A stretch of DNA of 64,000 nt. Origin: Elizabethkingia bruuniana (GTDB taxonomy: Bacteria; Bacteroidota; Bacteroidia; Flavobacteriales; Weeksellaceae). The notes under the pieces were generated by a model that did no database searches, was not told the origin of the DNA, and saw nothing but the letters and a program-made list of their open reading frames with translations. How positions within the stretch are numbered: position 1 is the first letter of the stretch; the number at the start of each line of letters is the position of its first letter. The translations under genes were made by a program, and so were the position numbers. Shown here piece by piece: positions 54,604 through 63,674 of the stretch. The DNA is taken from positions 2,976,001 through 3,040,000 of the forward strand of contig NZ_CP014337.1 of NCBI RefSeq assembly GCF_002024805.1, read 5' to 3'.

Positions 54604-55056
54604 TTATTTTTTAAAAACAGTTTCATATTTTTCAATCCACATTTCCGGTGATATTTTAGCACTCAATTCGGCAATTATACCGTATGGAATATCATCCATT
54701 TTTTTGAACCGCACACAACTTTTCCCCATATCCAGTTTATATTTTGCATGTTGTGTATAACTTTCCTGAAACCATTCCAACAGATTTTTATCGGCATATA
54801 TACCCATATGATAAAATGCCAAAAAATTCTTCTGACTGGCCAGGCTAAGAAAAGGAAGAGGTGTACCCGGAGTACAATGATAACCCGCAGGATATGAAGA
54901 TAAAGGAACAACCCATGTAAGCATTCCGTAAGCTTCAGTTAATTGAAATCCCGCAGGCAGATTATCATGAATTGCATTAAACAATTTCTCAAAAGCTATT
55001 TTTCTCTCGTCAGGGACTTTTTCCAGATATGTTTGTATCAGGTTACTCATCATCAT
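54604..55056 (-). CDS. DUF1801 domain protein
   Basis: 150 residues. The family pattern is visible: PDERKIAFEKLFNAIHDNLP, then TEAYGMLTW, PFLSLASQKNFLAFYHMGIY and CVRFKKMDDIPYGIIAEL near the end. DUF1801 (YdhG-like) proteins are small and cytosolic with a frataxin-like fold; the role is unknown. Three consecutive ATGs (55056, 55053, 55050) are possible starts. It is 19 bases upstream of lemA and may be in its operon. Confidence 0.88.
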   Translation of the reverse strand: MMMSNLIQTYLEKVPDERKIAFEKLFNAIHDNLPAGFQLTEAYGMLTWVVPLSSYPAGYHCTPGTPLPFLSLASQKNFLAFYHMGIYADKNLLEWFQESYTQHAKYKLDMGKSCVRFKKMDDIPYGIIAELSAKISPEMWIEKYETVFKK

Positions 55057-55076
55057 TTATTTTTCCTAAAAATAAA

Positions 55077-55084
55077 CAAATTTA
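55077..55084 (-). promoter_or_regulatory. TAnnTTTG promoter -7 box for the DUF1801-lemA unit
   Basis: The minus strand reads TAAATTTG, 20 bases before the first ATG of the DUF1801 gene. Confidence 0.5.
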
Positions 55085-55123
55085 TTTCGTTGAACAATGA
55101 AAAGTTTTTCCTTTAAAATTTAG

Positions 55124-55131
55124 TAAATTTG
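55124..55131 (+). promoter_or_regulatory. TAnnTTTG promoter -7 box for the aminotransferase
   Basis: TAAATTTG, 24 bases upstream of the ATG at 55156, divergent from the DUF1801 box 40 bases away. Confidence 0.52.
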
Positions 55132-55155
55132 TTACTCGAAAAATAAATCTTAGAA

Positions 55156-56349
55156 ATGCCAAAAATATCGAACAGAGCCGAACATATGCCGGCTTCACCA
55201 ATCAGAAAATTAGTTCCTTTCTCTATTGCTGCCAAGCAAAAAGGAATAAAAGTTTATCACCTTAATATTGGACAACCGGATATTGAAACGCCTCAATCTG
55301 CACTGGATGCTCTAAAAGATATTCATTTAAAAGTTCTGGAATATTCTCTTTCCGAAGGAAATATTGAATACCGTGAACAATTAGCAAAATATTACAACAA
55401 AATCGGTTTTGCAGACATCACACCAAAAAACTTTATTGTTACCAATGGTGGATCTGAAGCTTTAAATTTTGCTATCTCTGTACTTTGCGATCAGGATGAT
55501 GAAATTATTATACCTGAACCTTATTATGCAAATTACAATGGCTTTTCCAATGCATTAGGAGTGGTAGTAAAATCTATTCCGTCTTCTATCGATACAGGTT
55601 TTGCATTGCCCCCAATTGAAGAATTTGAAAAGAAAATTACTGATAAAACTAAAGCTATTCTTATATGTAATCCTGGTAACCCTACCGGATATCTATACAC
55701 AAGAGAAGAGCTTGCTAAACTTGCAGAGATTGCAGTGAAACACGATATTGTAGTAATCTCCGACGAAGTTTATCGTGAATATGTATACGATGGAAAAAGC
55801 CAAGTGTCTATGCTTGCTTTCCCTGAGCTTGCAGACAACTGCATCATTATCGATTCTGAATCCAAGCGTTACAGCATGTGTGGTGTAAGAATTGGTTTTA
55901 TGGTTACCCGTTCACAAAAGATTTTAGATGCAGCAATGAAGTTTGCACAGGCAAGACTTAGCCCGGTACTTATCGGTCAGGTTATTGCTGCTGCTGCACA
56001 CGTTGATGACGATGCATATATCCGTTCTGTTCGTGAAGAATACACAAAACGTAGAAACCTTCTAGTTGATTTGTTAAACAGTATCCCTGGTGTTATCTGT
56101 CCAAATCCTAAAGGAGCTTTCTATTGTATGGTAGAGCTTCCGGTGAAAGATACTGACGATTTTGCACAATGGTTACTAGAATCTTATAACTTCAATGGTG
56201 AAACCATTATGGTTGCTCCAGCTGGCGGATTCTATTCTGACCCAGCATTAGGCAAAAAGCAAGTAAGAATGGCATATGTGCTAAAAGAAGAAGATCTTAG
56301 AAAATCTGTTGAGGTTCTTAGAAATGCTCTTCAGGTTTACAAAGATTAA
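55156..56349 (+). CDS. Class I/II pyridoxal-phosphate aminotransferase, aspartate aminotransferase-like
   Basis: 397 residues. Motifs are NIGQPDIETP, TNGGSEALNFAI, CNPGNPTGYLY, VISDEVYREYVYDG, and SESKRYSMCGVRIGFMV, which holds the PLP lysine. The length and the Ser-x-x-Lys-x-Tyr form suit the aspartate/aromatic aminotransferase Ib group. The precise substrate is not readable. The lipoprotein gene and murB follow closely, so it may head that unit. Confidence 0.9.
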   Translation: MPKISNRAEHMPASPIRKLVPFSIAAKQKGIKVYHLNIGQPDIETPQSALDALKDIHLKVLEYSLSEGNIEYREQLAKYYNKIGFADITPKNFIVTNGGSEALNFAISVLCDQDDEIIIPEPYYANYNGFSNALGVVVKSIPSSIDTGFALPPIEEFEKKITDKTKAILICNPGNPTGYLYTREELAKLAEIAVKHDIVVISDEVYREYVYDGKSQVSMLAFPELADNCIIIDSESKRYSMCGVRIGFMVTRSQKILDAAMKFAQARLSPVLIGQVIAAAAHVDDDAYIRSVREEYTKRRNLLVDLLNSIPGVICPNPKGAFYCMVELPVKDTDDFAQWLLESYNFNGETIMVAPAGGFYSDPALGKKQVRMAYVLKEEDLRKSVEVLRNALQVYKD

Positions 56350-56366
56350 TTTAAATAAAACTTAAG

Positions 56367-56846
56367 ATGTCAGCAATAAGGCTTTATAAATGGAAAATCA
56401 TATTATTAACGGCATTATTGCTGATATTTTTTTCATGTAAGGAAAAGAAAACTTCAAAAGATACAGCTATCTCTTCTGAGAAAATAGAATCTATAAATAT
56501 TACGACTGAAGGCGGCGGTTTAGGCTATTTCAGAAATATCCGGGTAAATAAAGATTCTATTTCATCTATACAAAGACAATTTGGTACTGACAGTCTGAAT
56601 AAATCTCGCAAAAGAGCAATTACACCAACAGAATGGAATAGATTAATTTCGGAAATTGATCTATCCTCAGTATCAAAAATTAAAAATGGTCCAAGCTATC
56701 AACCTTTTGACGGAACCGATGATATATGGGAAATAAAAACTTCAACCCATACTTATCGTATTATTAACGGAAAACAGGATATAGATAATTACAAATCTTT
56801 AGAAGCAGTATATTCTCAGCTAGAAGAATTAATCCAAAAAAAATAA
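56367..56846 (+). CDS. Small lipoprotein of unknown function
   Basis: 159 residues with a lipoprotein signal (LLIFFSCKEK, Cys24). The body contains ITPTEWNRLISEIDLSSVSKI and DIWEIKTSTHTYRI, a pattern seen in small Bacteroidota lipoproteins; I cannot name the family. It starts 17 bases after the aminotransferase stop, and its own stop overlaps the murB ATG (TAATG). Confidence 0.78.
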   Translation: MSAIRLYKWKIILLTALLLIFFSCKEKKTSKDTAISSEKIESINITTEGGGLGYFRNIRVNKDSISSIQRQFGTDSLNKSRKRAITPTEWNRLISEIDLSSVSKIKNGPSYQPFDGTDDIWEIKTSTHTYRIINGKQDIDNYKSLEAVYSQLEELIQKK

Positions 56847-57865
56847 TGCAGCTACAGGAAAATTTTTCATTAAAACAATATAACACATTTCAGGTCGAAG
56901 CTAAGGCTTTGTTTTTCACAGAAGTTCATTCCGTTGAAGAACTAAAAGAGGCACTTCTTTTTTCAAAGGAGAAAAGCATTCCCTATTTGATTCTTGGCGG
57001 CGGGAGCAATATGCTTTTAACCAAGAATTATGAAGGTCTGATCATTGCTTTACGTCTGAAGGGAATTACAGAAGAAAAAGCTGATGAAAACCATATTCTG
57101 GTTACTGCAAAAGCAGGTGAAAACTGGCATCAGTTTGTTCTCTATTGTATTTCCAAAAATTATGGCGGACTGGAAAACCTTTCGCTGATTCCGGGTAATG
57201 TGGGTACATCACCTATTCAGAATATTGGTGCTTATGGCACTGAAATAAAAGATACTTTCCACTCTTGTAAAGTTTTGGATACTGAAGATTTCAGTGTAAA
57301 AACACTACATCTGAAAGACTGCCATTTTGGTTATCGTGACTCTATCTTCAAAAGCACTGCAAAAGGACGTTATATTATTCTGGAAGTAAGTTTCCTTCTT
57401 ACAACTCGCGAACACAAAATTTCCGCAACTTATGGAGCTATTCAGCAGGAATTGGACAAGAATAACATTACTACAATTACTATCAAAGATATTTCGGATG
57501 CTGTAATTTCCATAAGACAGAGCAAGCTTCCAGATCCTGCTATAACAGGAAATGCGGGAAGTTTTTTCAAAAACCCGGTTATTCCGGCTGAGCAATTCAA
57601 CAGCCTGAAAATAATATTTGAAAATATCCCTAACTATCCTAACGGAGATGAAGTAAAAGTGCCAGCTGGCTGGCTAATCGAACAATGTGGATGGAAAGGC
57701 AAAATAATTAATAATGTTGGCTGCCATCCGCAACAGGCATTGGTTATTATTAATGCTACAGGAAATGCCACGGGAAAAGAAGTATTCGATTTTTCATCAC
57801 AGATTATTGATTCCGTAAAGGAAAAATTCGGAATAGAATTAGAAAGAGAAGTTAACATTCTATAA
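56846..57865 (+). CDS. murB: UDP-N-acetylenolpyruvoylglucosamine reductase
   Basis: 339 residues, the longer type I MurB. FAD-binding and catalytic motifs are YLILGGGSNMLLT, LSLIPGNVGTSPIQNIGAYG, FGYRDSIFK, GNAGSFFKNPVI with the catalytic Ser, and AGWLIEQCGWKG. It reduces the MurA product to UDP-MurNAc in peptidoglycan synthesis. The start is coupled to the upstream lipoprotein stop. Confidence 0.95.
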   Translation: MQLQENFSLKQYNTFQVEAKALFFTEVHSVEELKEALLFSKEKSIPYLILGGGSNMLLTKNYEGLIIALRLKGITEEKADENHILVTAKAGENWHQFVLYCISKNYGGLENLSLIPGNVGTSPIQNIGAYGTEIKDTFHSCKVLDTEDFSVKTLHLKDCHFGYRDSIFKSTAKGRYIILEVSFLLTTREHKISATYGAIQQELDKNNITTITIKDISDAVISIRQSKLPDPAITGNAGSFFKNPVIPAEQFNSLKIIFENIPNYPNGDEVKVPAGWLIEQCGWKGKIINNVGCHPQQALVIINATGNATGKEVFDFSSQIIDSVKEKFGIELEREVNIL

Positions 57866-57869
57866 ACAA

Positions 57870-57896
57870 AAAGCTGTTTCAAATGAAACAGCTTTT
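57870..57896. terminator. Bidirectional rho-independent terminator
   Basis: AAAGCTGTTTC pairs with GAAACAGCTTT around AAAT, with flanking A and T runs, between the convergent murB and hemB genes. Confidence 0.9.
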
Positions 57897-57916
57897 TTTA
57901 TCTTAAAATCTCAGAT

Positions 57917-58906
57917 TTATTTATTCAAAAGCAATGAAGCTTCTTTAGCAAAATATGTAAAGATTAAATCTGCTCCTGCTCTCTTAATGCTGTGTAAACT
58001 TTCCAGAATAACTTTGTCATTATCTAACCATCCGTTCTGAGAAGCAGCTTTTAGCATTGCATATTCTCCACTCACCTGATATACAGCAATTGGCTGAGTA
58101 ATAATCTCTCTTACTTTTGCTACAATATCCAGATTTGGCATCCCTGGCTTGATCATAATAATATCAGCACCTTCATCCACATCATCCAAAACCTCACGGA
58201 TAGCCTCACGAGAGTTTGCAAAATCCATCTGATAGGTTTTCTTATCCTTTGGAATTTCCTGATTATCTACCGGAGCACTATCCAAAGCACTTCTGAACGG
58301 TCCGTAAAAAGCACTTGCATATTTAGCCGCATAAGAGATAATACCTATATTGGTAAATCCGTTTTCTTCAAAAGCCTGACGTATTGCAAAAGTACGACCA
58401 TCCATCATATCAGACGGAGCTACAAAATCAGCACCTGCTTCGGCATGAGAAAGACTCATTCTTACTAATGCATCCACTGTAGCATCATTAATAACCTCTC
58501 CTTTTTCTATAATCCCGTCATGACCATAAACTGAATATGGATCCAGAGCAACGTCCGGCATAACAATCATATTAGGTTCAGTATCTTTAATAAGCTTAAT
58601 TGCAGCCTGCATTAACCCATCCGGATTCCACGATTCTTTTCCTGTATTATCTTTCAGGTTATCGCTTACTTTAACATAAACATTAACCGCTTTTATACCA
58701 TGCTTATAAAGATCTTTTATCTCTTCTTTTAAAAGGTCTAAAGAGTGCCTGAACACACCTGGCATAGAAGCTATAGGTTCTTTCTTTCCGCTACCTTCCA
58801 TTACAAAAATAGGAAGCACAAAATCGTTGGTAGTTAGTGTAGTTTCACGCACTAAATCTCTAACAGACTGACTTGTACGCAGTCTTCTGTTTCTATTAAA
58901 ATTCAT
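57917..58906 (-). CDS. hemB: Delta-aminolevulinic acid dehydratase (porphobilinogen synthase), Mg type
   Basis: 329 residues. Active-site segments are VMPDVALDPYSVYGHDG, FVAPSDMMDGR, ISYAAKYASAFYGPFRSA (first Schiff lysine) and DIIMIKPGMPNLD (second). The metal-site stretch has DVALDPYSVYGHDG, with Asp and Ala where zinc enzymes have three cysteines, so this is the magnesium-type enzyme. It joins two 5-aminolevulinates into porphobilinogen. hemL is at the left edge. Confidence 0.95.
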   Translation of the reverse strand: MNFNRNRRLRTSQSVRDLVRETTLTTNDFVLPIFVMEGSGKKEPIASMPGVFRHSLDLLKEEIKDLYKHGIKAVNVYVKVSDNLKDNTGKESWNPDGLMQAAIKLIKDTEPNMIVMPDVALDPYSVYGHDGIIEKGEVINDATVDALVRMSLSHAEAGADFVAPSDMMDGRTFAIRQAFEENGFTNIGIISYAAKYASAFYGPFRSALDSAPVDNQEIPKDKKTYQMDFANSREAIREVLDDVDEGADIIMIKPGMPNLDIVAKVREIITQPIAVYQVSGEYAMLKAASQNGWLDNDKVILESLHSIKRAGADLIFTYFAKEASLLLNK

Positions 58907-58930
58907 GAATGAATTATTTAAAATTTAATA

Positions 58931-58938
58931 CAAATTTA
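58931..58938 (-). promoter_or_regulatory. TAnnTTTG promoter -7 box for hemB
   Basis: The minus strand reads TAAATTTG, 24 bases before the hemB ATG. Confidence 0.52.
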
Positions 58939-59010
58939 ACTATACCAGAGCCGTAAACCTATTATTTTGTGATTTGTTTTTTCTAATTTCGTCATAATTA
59001 AACATGACAT

Positions 59011-59370
59011 TTGAGAGCATTTTTATTTTATTTATTTCTGTTTGCCGTTTTATCCTTTGTGCCACATCTGGCATATAGTGATCCTGAGAAACAACAGTCA
59101 TCTTCACTAAGTGATTCTTCAAAAAGAAGTGTCCCTGTTAATCTTATCCCTACAGGCAATCATGAACTAAATTTACAAATCGAAGACTCCCATTTCAAGG
59201 TAAAATCGGTTACCATATATGCTATAATAGGTAAACCAGTGATGGAATTAAAGAATATTAATCTGAATATGGTAAAATTACCAACAGAGCAACTGAAACC
59301 AGGAAAGTATCTTATAAAGTATACGCTTAGTAACAATATTGATCAGGTAATACAACTTGTGAAAGAATAA
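59011..59370 (+). CDS. Small exported protein resembling a stand-alone T9SS C-terminal domain
   Basis: 119 residues from a TTG codon; no in-frame ATG precedes it, because a TGA lies two codons upstream. A signal peptide (to about 22, HLAYS) is followed by a short linker and then a domain of about 70 residues, with KSVTIYAIIGKPVMEL and LPTEQLKPGKYLIKYTL. These lines match the pattern of type IX secretion sorting domains (V-x-I-Y-x-x-x-G-K, then L-x-x-G-x-Y-x-x-K). Normally this domain ends large exported proteins; here it is nearly the whole protein. A strong terminator follows. Function unknown. Confidence 0.62.
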   Translation: MRAFLFYLFLFAVLSFVPHLAYSDPEKQQSSSLSDSSKRSVPVNLIPTGNHELNLQIEDSHFKVKSVTIYAIIGKPVMELKNINLNMVKLPTEQLKPGKYLIKYTLSNNIDQVIQLVKE

Positions 59371-59399
59371 AAAAAGCCGCTTCTATGAAGCGGCTTTTT
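59371..59399. terminator. Bidirectional rho-independent terminator
   Basis: 13-bp stem (AAAAAGCCGCTTC with its complement) with a 3-base loop, between the small exported protein and the convergent deoC gene. Confidence 0.92.
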
Positions 59400-59415
59400 T
59401 TATTCTTTACGGATA

Positions 59416-60159
59416 TTAATAATCTCCTTTCGAAGTATTTTCTCCGATTAATGCTAAAGCTGAAGATGTTCCGATACGCTGAACTCCCATCTCTACCATT
59501 TTTTCAGCTTCCTCAGGAGTTCTCACTCCACCGGCAGCTTTCACTGGTAATCTCCCTGCATTTTCCAACATAATCTGGATACCTTCTACAGTTGCACCAT
59601 TAGGCTTTCCGCCTTCGGTTTTATAGAAACCTGTAGAGGATTTTACAAAAACTTTATCTGCATTTTCAGAAAAATTTTCTTCTGTCCATGTAGCAATCTT
59701 TTTAGTAATATCTGCAATCTGATCATTGCTTAATGCAGCAATTTCAATAATCCATTTTGCAATTTTACCATTTTCTAATGCTAATCTGGTACAAGTAATT
59801 ACTTCTTCCTGTACCAAATCAATATTTCCGTTTTTGTAAGCTTCATAATTGATTACAAAATCCAGCTCATCTACTCCGTCTTCAATTGCCTTTTGGGCTT
59901 CCGCTACTTTCTCCTCAACCGAAGCTGTACCTTCATGAAAACCAATAACAGTTCCTACTACTACAGATGCTCCCTGCTGCTGAAGAAACTCTTTTGTTTC
60001 TTTTACATATTCAGGGCGGATCATTACTGCAAAAAGCTGATGATCTATAGCCTCTTGTGTAAGGTTGTGTACAGTTTCACGGGTTTGCTCTTCTGTAAGA
60101 CCAGATTGTTGAGGTGTTTTAAGATAAGTGGAATCTAAATAATCTTTTATGCTCTTCAT
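59416..60159 (-). CDS. deoC: Deoxyribose-phosphate aldolase
   Basis: 247 residues. Class I aldolase motifs are DELDFVINYEAYKNG (catalytic Asp), FVKSSTGFYKTEGG (Schiff-base Lys) and VKAAGGVRTPEEAEKM. It splits 2-deoxyribose-5-phosphate into acetaldehyde and glyceraldehyde-3-phosphate in deoxynucleoside catabolism. It lies 7 bases after the Lrp-type regulator on the same strand, as often seen in Bacteroidota. Confidence 0.94.
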   Translation of the reverse strand: MKSIKDYLDSTYLKTPQQSGLTEEQTRETVHNLTQEAIDHQLFAVMIRPEYVKETKEFLQQQGASVVVGTVIGFHEGTASVEEKVAEAQKAIEDGVDELDFVINYEAYKNGNIDLVQEEVITCTRLALENGKIAKWIIEIAALSNDQIADITKKIATWTEENFSENADKVFVKSSTGFYKTEGGKPNGATVEGIQIMLENAGRLPVKAAGGVRTPEEAEKMVEMGVQRIGTSSALALIGENTSKGDY

Positions 60160-60166
60160 TATGTTA

Positions 60167-60637
60167 TTATACTTTAAGCTGTCTTGAAATACTTTGCTCC
60201 AAAGATATGAAAGTCTCAGTTCTCATCACACCTTTAAGCTTCTGAATTTTGCTTAAGATCTCCATTAAATGGTCATTGTCTTTTGCAAGAACTTTAAGGA
60301 ATACAGTGTAGTTTCCTGTTGTATAATGAGCTTCAACAACCTCATTAATTTGTTCTAAAGACTTGATAATTTCATTGTAGTGGCTAGGCTGATCAAGATA
60401 AACTCCCATATAAGAAGTTACTTTGTACCCTACTTTTCTCGGATTCAGGAAAGAAATCGAATTTTCGATTACACCTGCCTGTTCTAATTTTTTTATCCTC
60501 TGATGTACTGCTGTTGTAGAAATACCTACGTGAGATGAAATGTGTGCCAAAGAAGTTTTGGCATTATCCATCAATAAGTAGATAATTTCCTTGTCAATAG
60601 CATCAAGATGATATCCTGCGCTTGCTAGATTTTTCAT
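60167..60637 (-). CDS. Lrp/AsnC-family transcriptional regulator
   Basis: 156 residues. An N-terminal winged HTH (LDAIDKEIIYLLMDNAKTSL, ISSHVGISTTAVHQRIKKLE) is followed by a RAM effector-binding domain (about 70-145; EAHYTTGNYTVFLKVLAKD). These regulators respond to amino acids and form octamers. The gene overlaps the stop of the upstream endonuclease-like gene by 4 bases and precedes deoC by 7 bases. Confidence 0.92.
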   Translation of the reverse strand: MKNLASAGYHLDAIDKEIIYLLMDNAKTSLAHISSHVGISTTAVHQRIKKLEQAGVIENSISFLNPRKVGYKVTSYMGVYLDQPSHYNEIIKSLEQINEVVEAHYTTGNYTVFLKVLAKDNDHLMEILSKIQKLKGVMRTETFISLEQSISRQLKV

Positions 60638-61614
60638 ATATTTCCTATTTGTTTTGTCAACTTTAGCGCTACCAACACCGGAAAATGGTCACTATACCCT
60701 CCCAGATAACGGGTTCCTACATATGTCCTAAATGGGCGACCCCGATATCGATAGCTTCTTTCTTTAAGATGTTCTGAATTAAAAACCTGAGCGTTTATAA
60801 ACTTAACATCACTTTCTAAGTTAAAAAATGAAGGCGATAAAATTATTTGATCAAATAATAGGCCTTCGCTTCTATGAAACGTAGAATATTTTTTTTTATT
60901 ATATAATTCTTCAAAAGAATTTACTAATATTTTTTCATTTCCTTCACCGGAATGTATAAAGCTCTGAACATTAGCATCGCCAGGATTTTCATTAAAATCT
61001 CCCATCACCAAAATATTTTCCTGAGGATTCTGAGAGAGTTTATCCTGTATTTTTTTCTTCAGTTTGTCCAGAATAATTTTACGTTTAGGAGCATTTACAT
61101 CTTTTTCCCGTTTGGAAGGCAAATGCAATACATAAACATTAAGCTCTGTAACTCCATATCGGAACCGACAATACAGAACATCCCTTGTTGTGTCAAATGT
61201 ATTGGGCAGTCCGTCTTCAATATCAAATATTTCGGAATAGACTTCGGAATGCAACAGTACGAGTTTACTTTTATCATACAGCAATGCAGTATCTACCCCC
61301 CGCTCGTCCAGTGAATCATAATGTACAAAATCGTATTTCCCTTCAAAGATCTCCTGATCTGTTATATGCTGAAGTACTTTGTCATTTTCTACTTCAGCAA
61401 GACCTATAAGCATTGGAAATTGTCCAATTTCTTCACGAATATATTCAAAAGTTCTGGAAAATTTAAATATTTTATTCTGATAACGTTCTTCATTCCAGTT
61501 TTTTAAACCAGATTTGGGAATATAATTCCGATGATACCGTTCTTCCTGTGGAGAAAAAAAATTTTCAGTATTATAAAACATTATCAGTTCCGAAACTGCA
61601 GAGGATAATTCCAA
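60634..61614 (-). CDS. Endonuclease/exonuclease/phosphatase family protein
   Basis: 326 residues from a TTG at 61614. The first in-frame ATG is at 61581 and would trim 11 residues at the start of the first strand, so the start is uncertain. EEP-fold motifs are LIMFYNTENFF (metal-site Asn), GLAEVEND (Glu), LHLPSKREKD, ILVMGDFNENPGD and GYSDHFPV with the catalytic Asp-His. Substrate unknown: DNA, phosphoinositide or other phosphodiester. It overlaps the Lrp-type gene by 4 bases. Confidence 0.87.
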   Translation of the reverse strand: MELSSAVSELIMFYNTENFFSPQEERYHRNYIPKSGLKNWNEERYQNKIFKFSRTFEYIREEIGQFPMLIGLAEVENDKVLQHITDQEIFEGKYDFVHYDSLDERGVDTALLYDKSKLVLLHSEVYSEIFDIEDGLPNTFDTTRDVLYCRFRYGVTELNVYVLHLPSKREKDVNAPKRKIILDKLKKKIQDKLSQNPQENILVMGDFNENPGDANVQSFIHSGEGNEKILVNSFEELYNKKKYSTFHRSEGLLFDQIILSPSFFNLESDVKFINAQVFNSEHLKERSYRYRGRPFRTYVGTRYLGGYSDHFPVLVALKLTKQIGNI

Positions 61615-61624
61615 ATTAAGCTTT

Positions 61625-62302
61625 TTATTTGTTTAATAAATCAGGTCTTTTTTCCTGTGTAATTCTTACCGCCTCATCATATCGCCAATCTTCTATGGCT
61701 TGTGCATGGCCACTAAGCAAAATATCAGGAACTTTTAGTCCTTTATACTCTTCTGGTCTTGTATAAATTGGTGGGGAGAGTAAGTCATCCTGAAAACTGT
61801 CAGTCAATGCAGACTGTTCGTCATTCAGTACCCCCGGAATAAGACGAATCACAGAATCTGCAAGTACACATGCTGCAAGCTCTCCGCCTGTAAGAACATA
61901 ATCACCAATAGAAATTTCTTTGGTTACATGCAACTCTCTTACTCTTTGATCTATTCCTTTATAATGCCCACACAGGAAAATAAGATTTTCCTGAATGGAA
62001 AGTGTGTTGGCTATTTTCTGATTCAATGTCTCACCATCGGGTGTCAGGTAAATAACCTCATCATAGTTTCTTTCTGCTTTTAATGATGAAATACAGTTAT
62101 CTATAGGTTCTACCATCATAACCATTCCGGCTCCTCCTCCATACGGTTCATCATCAATTTGGCGGTGTTTACCAAATCCCCATTCTCTTAAATGATGGAA
62201 GTGTACTTCCGCTATTTCCTTCTGCATTGCTCTTTTAAGGATTGATGCCTTAAAAGGACTCTCCATTAACTCTGGTAAAACAGATATTATATCAATTCTC
62301 AT
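61625..62302 (-). CDS. trmD: tRNA (guanine37-N1)-methyltransferase
   Basis: 225 residues. It begins [20 protein letters not shown] and contains [42 protein letters not shown] and [20 protein letters not shown], the trefoil-knot SAM-binding signatures of TrmD. It methylates G37 next to the anticodon to prevent frameshifts. Its ATG overlaps the NDH-2 stop by 4 bases, and the EEP gene follows 10 bases after its stop. Confidence 0.96.
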   Translation of the reverse strand: MRIDIISVLPELMESPFKASILKRAMQKEIAEVHFHHLREWGFGKHRQIDDEPYGGGAGMVMMVEPIDNCISSLKAERNYDEVIYLTPDGETLNQKIANTLSIQENLIFLCGHYKGIDQRVRELHVTKEISIGDYVLTGGELAACVLADSVIRLIPGVLNDEQSALTDSFQDDLLSPPIYTRPEEYKGLKVPDILLSGHAQAIEDWRYDEAVRITQEKRPDLLNK

Positions 62303-63552
62303 TGTTCGGTATTATTCTTTTTGTGCGGAACGATAATAAGTCTTAAAGACGAATCTTTATTTATATAAGCCCACGCCCAGTTATAAAAAATGGCAATTTT
62401 ATTTCTTACACTCAGGATAAGCATAAGGTGTAAAAACATCCAGAAATACCAGGCCAGCCTTCCCTGGAATTTAAAATCCCGGAGATCTACTACAGCTCTG
62501 TGTTTTCCTATTGTTGCCATAGAGCCTTTATCTTTATATTTGAAAGGTTCCCACGCTGATGTTTTTAACAGATTTTTGCCAAGGTGCTCTCCCTGATCAA
62601 TTGCCACACTAGCCAGCTGTGCATGTCCCTGAGGATATTCTGCTGTCTCCATATAGGCAATATCTCCGATAGCGTATATATTATCGTATCCTTTTACTTT
62701 GTTGTATTCATCCACAATGTAACGGTTCCGCATAATATGCTCCTGAGAAATACCATCTATAATATTTCCGGTAACCCCTGCCGCCCAGATAACATTGTTG
62801 GATGGTATAATAGTTCCATCGTGGAGAGTAACATTTTCACCATCATAAGCATCCACTCGGGTATTATTCATCAATATTACCCCCAGTTGTTTTAGATATT
62901 CTTCGGATTTATCCTGTGCTTCTGTACTCATTGATGCTAAGGGTTTTTCCGTAGCATTAATAAGAATAATATTCAGGTTTTTGAAGCTCATTTTAGGATA
63001 ATCTCGTGGGAGAACATCGCGTTTCATTTCTGCAAAAGCTCCTGCCAGCTCGGCTCCTGTAGGCCCTCCGCCTACAATAACCAGATTCCAGTCACCATCA
63101 TCACTCCTCTGTCTTTCAATAATCAGACGCTCAAAAGTCATGAGCACATGATTCCGGATACTAATCGCTTCCTGAGTATTTTTCATTCCGTATGCATTTC
63201 CTTCCAGAACTTCGTTTCCGTAAAAATTAGTCTTGCATCCGGTCGCTATAACCAGTTTATCATATTTGAATTCAGCATCTTCACTAACCACCTTATTTTC
63301 CTCGGGTATAATCTTTACAATATCAGTCATCCTGAACTGAATATTTTTCGATTTTTGAAATATCTTCCGGAAAGGAAACGAAATGTTAGAAGGTTCTATA
63401 CGTCCACTTGCAACCTGATAGAATAAAGGCTGGAACATATGATGATTTACCTTATCAATCACCGTAATACGTTTTTCTCTTTTCTGGTTTAGTGTTCTCG
63501 CAAGACGAAGCCCTGCGAAGCCACCACCTATAATAAGGATTTTTTCACTCAT
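62299..63552 (-). CDS. ndh: Type II NADH dehydrogenase-like FAD oxidoreductase
   Basis: 417 residues. Two dinucleotide-binding motifs are visible: [15 protein letters not shown] at the N-terminus for FAD and [19 protein letters not shown] for NADH. Others are [11 protein letters not shown] and the C-terminal hydrophobic stretch [15 protein letters not shown], typical of membrane-attached NDH-2. It would pass electrons from NADH to quinone without pumping protons. It heads the unit with trmD, the EEP gene, the Lrp-type regulator and deoC. Confidence 0.9.
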   Translation of the reverse strand: MSEKILIIGGGFAGLRLARTLNQKREKRITVIDKVNHHMFQPLFYQVASGRIEPSNISFPFRKIFQKSKNIQFRMTDIVKIIPEENKVVSEDAEFKYDKLVIATGCKTNFYGNEVLEGNAYGMKNTQEAISIRNHVLMTFERLIIERQRSDDGDWNLVIVGGGPTGAELAGAFAEMKRDVLPRDYPKMSFKNLNIILINATEKPLASMSTEAQDKSEEYLKQLGVILMNNTRVDAYDGENVTLHDGTIIPSNNVIWAAGVTGNIIDGISQEHIMRNRYIVDEYNKVKGYDNIYAIGDIAYMETAEYPQGHAQLASVAIDQGEHLGKNLLKTSAWEPFKYKDKGSMATIGKHRAVVDLRDFKFQGRLAWYFWMFLHLMLILSVRNKIAIFYNWAWAYINKDSSLRLIIVPHKKNNTEQ

Positions 63553-63580
63553 AATATGGGGAAAAACTGTTTATATGCAT

Positions 63581-63588
63581 CAAATTTA
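63581..63588 (-). promoter_or_regulatory. TAnnTTTG promoter -7 box for the ndh-trmD unit
   Basis: The minus strand reads TAAATTTG, 28 bases before the ndh ATG. Confidence 0.52.
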
Positions 63589-63655
63589 CAAAAATAAAAA
63601 GGATGTTTTTAAGAATAAATCACTATTTAGACTTCCAAAAACAAAAAGCTTTTAA

Positions 63656-63663
63656 TAGTTTTG
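63656..63663 (+). promoter_or_regulatory. TAnnTTTG promoter -7 box for the GH25 gene
   Basis: TAGTTTTG ends 11 bases before the ATG at 63675. It lies downstream of another in-frame ATG at 63603 and so favours the later start. Confidence 0.5.
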
Positions 63664-63674
63664 CAGCAGAATTT

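Noticed and set aside
63603..63674. Upstream in-frame start of the GH25 gene
   Set aside because: A TAGTTTTG promoter box lies just before the ATG at 63675, and the extension is not typical of the family.
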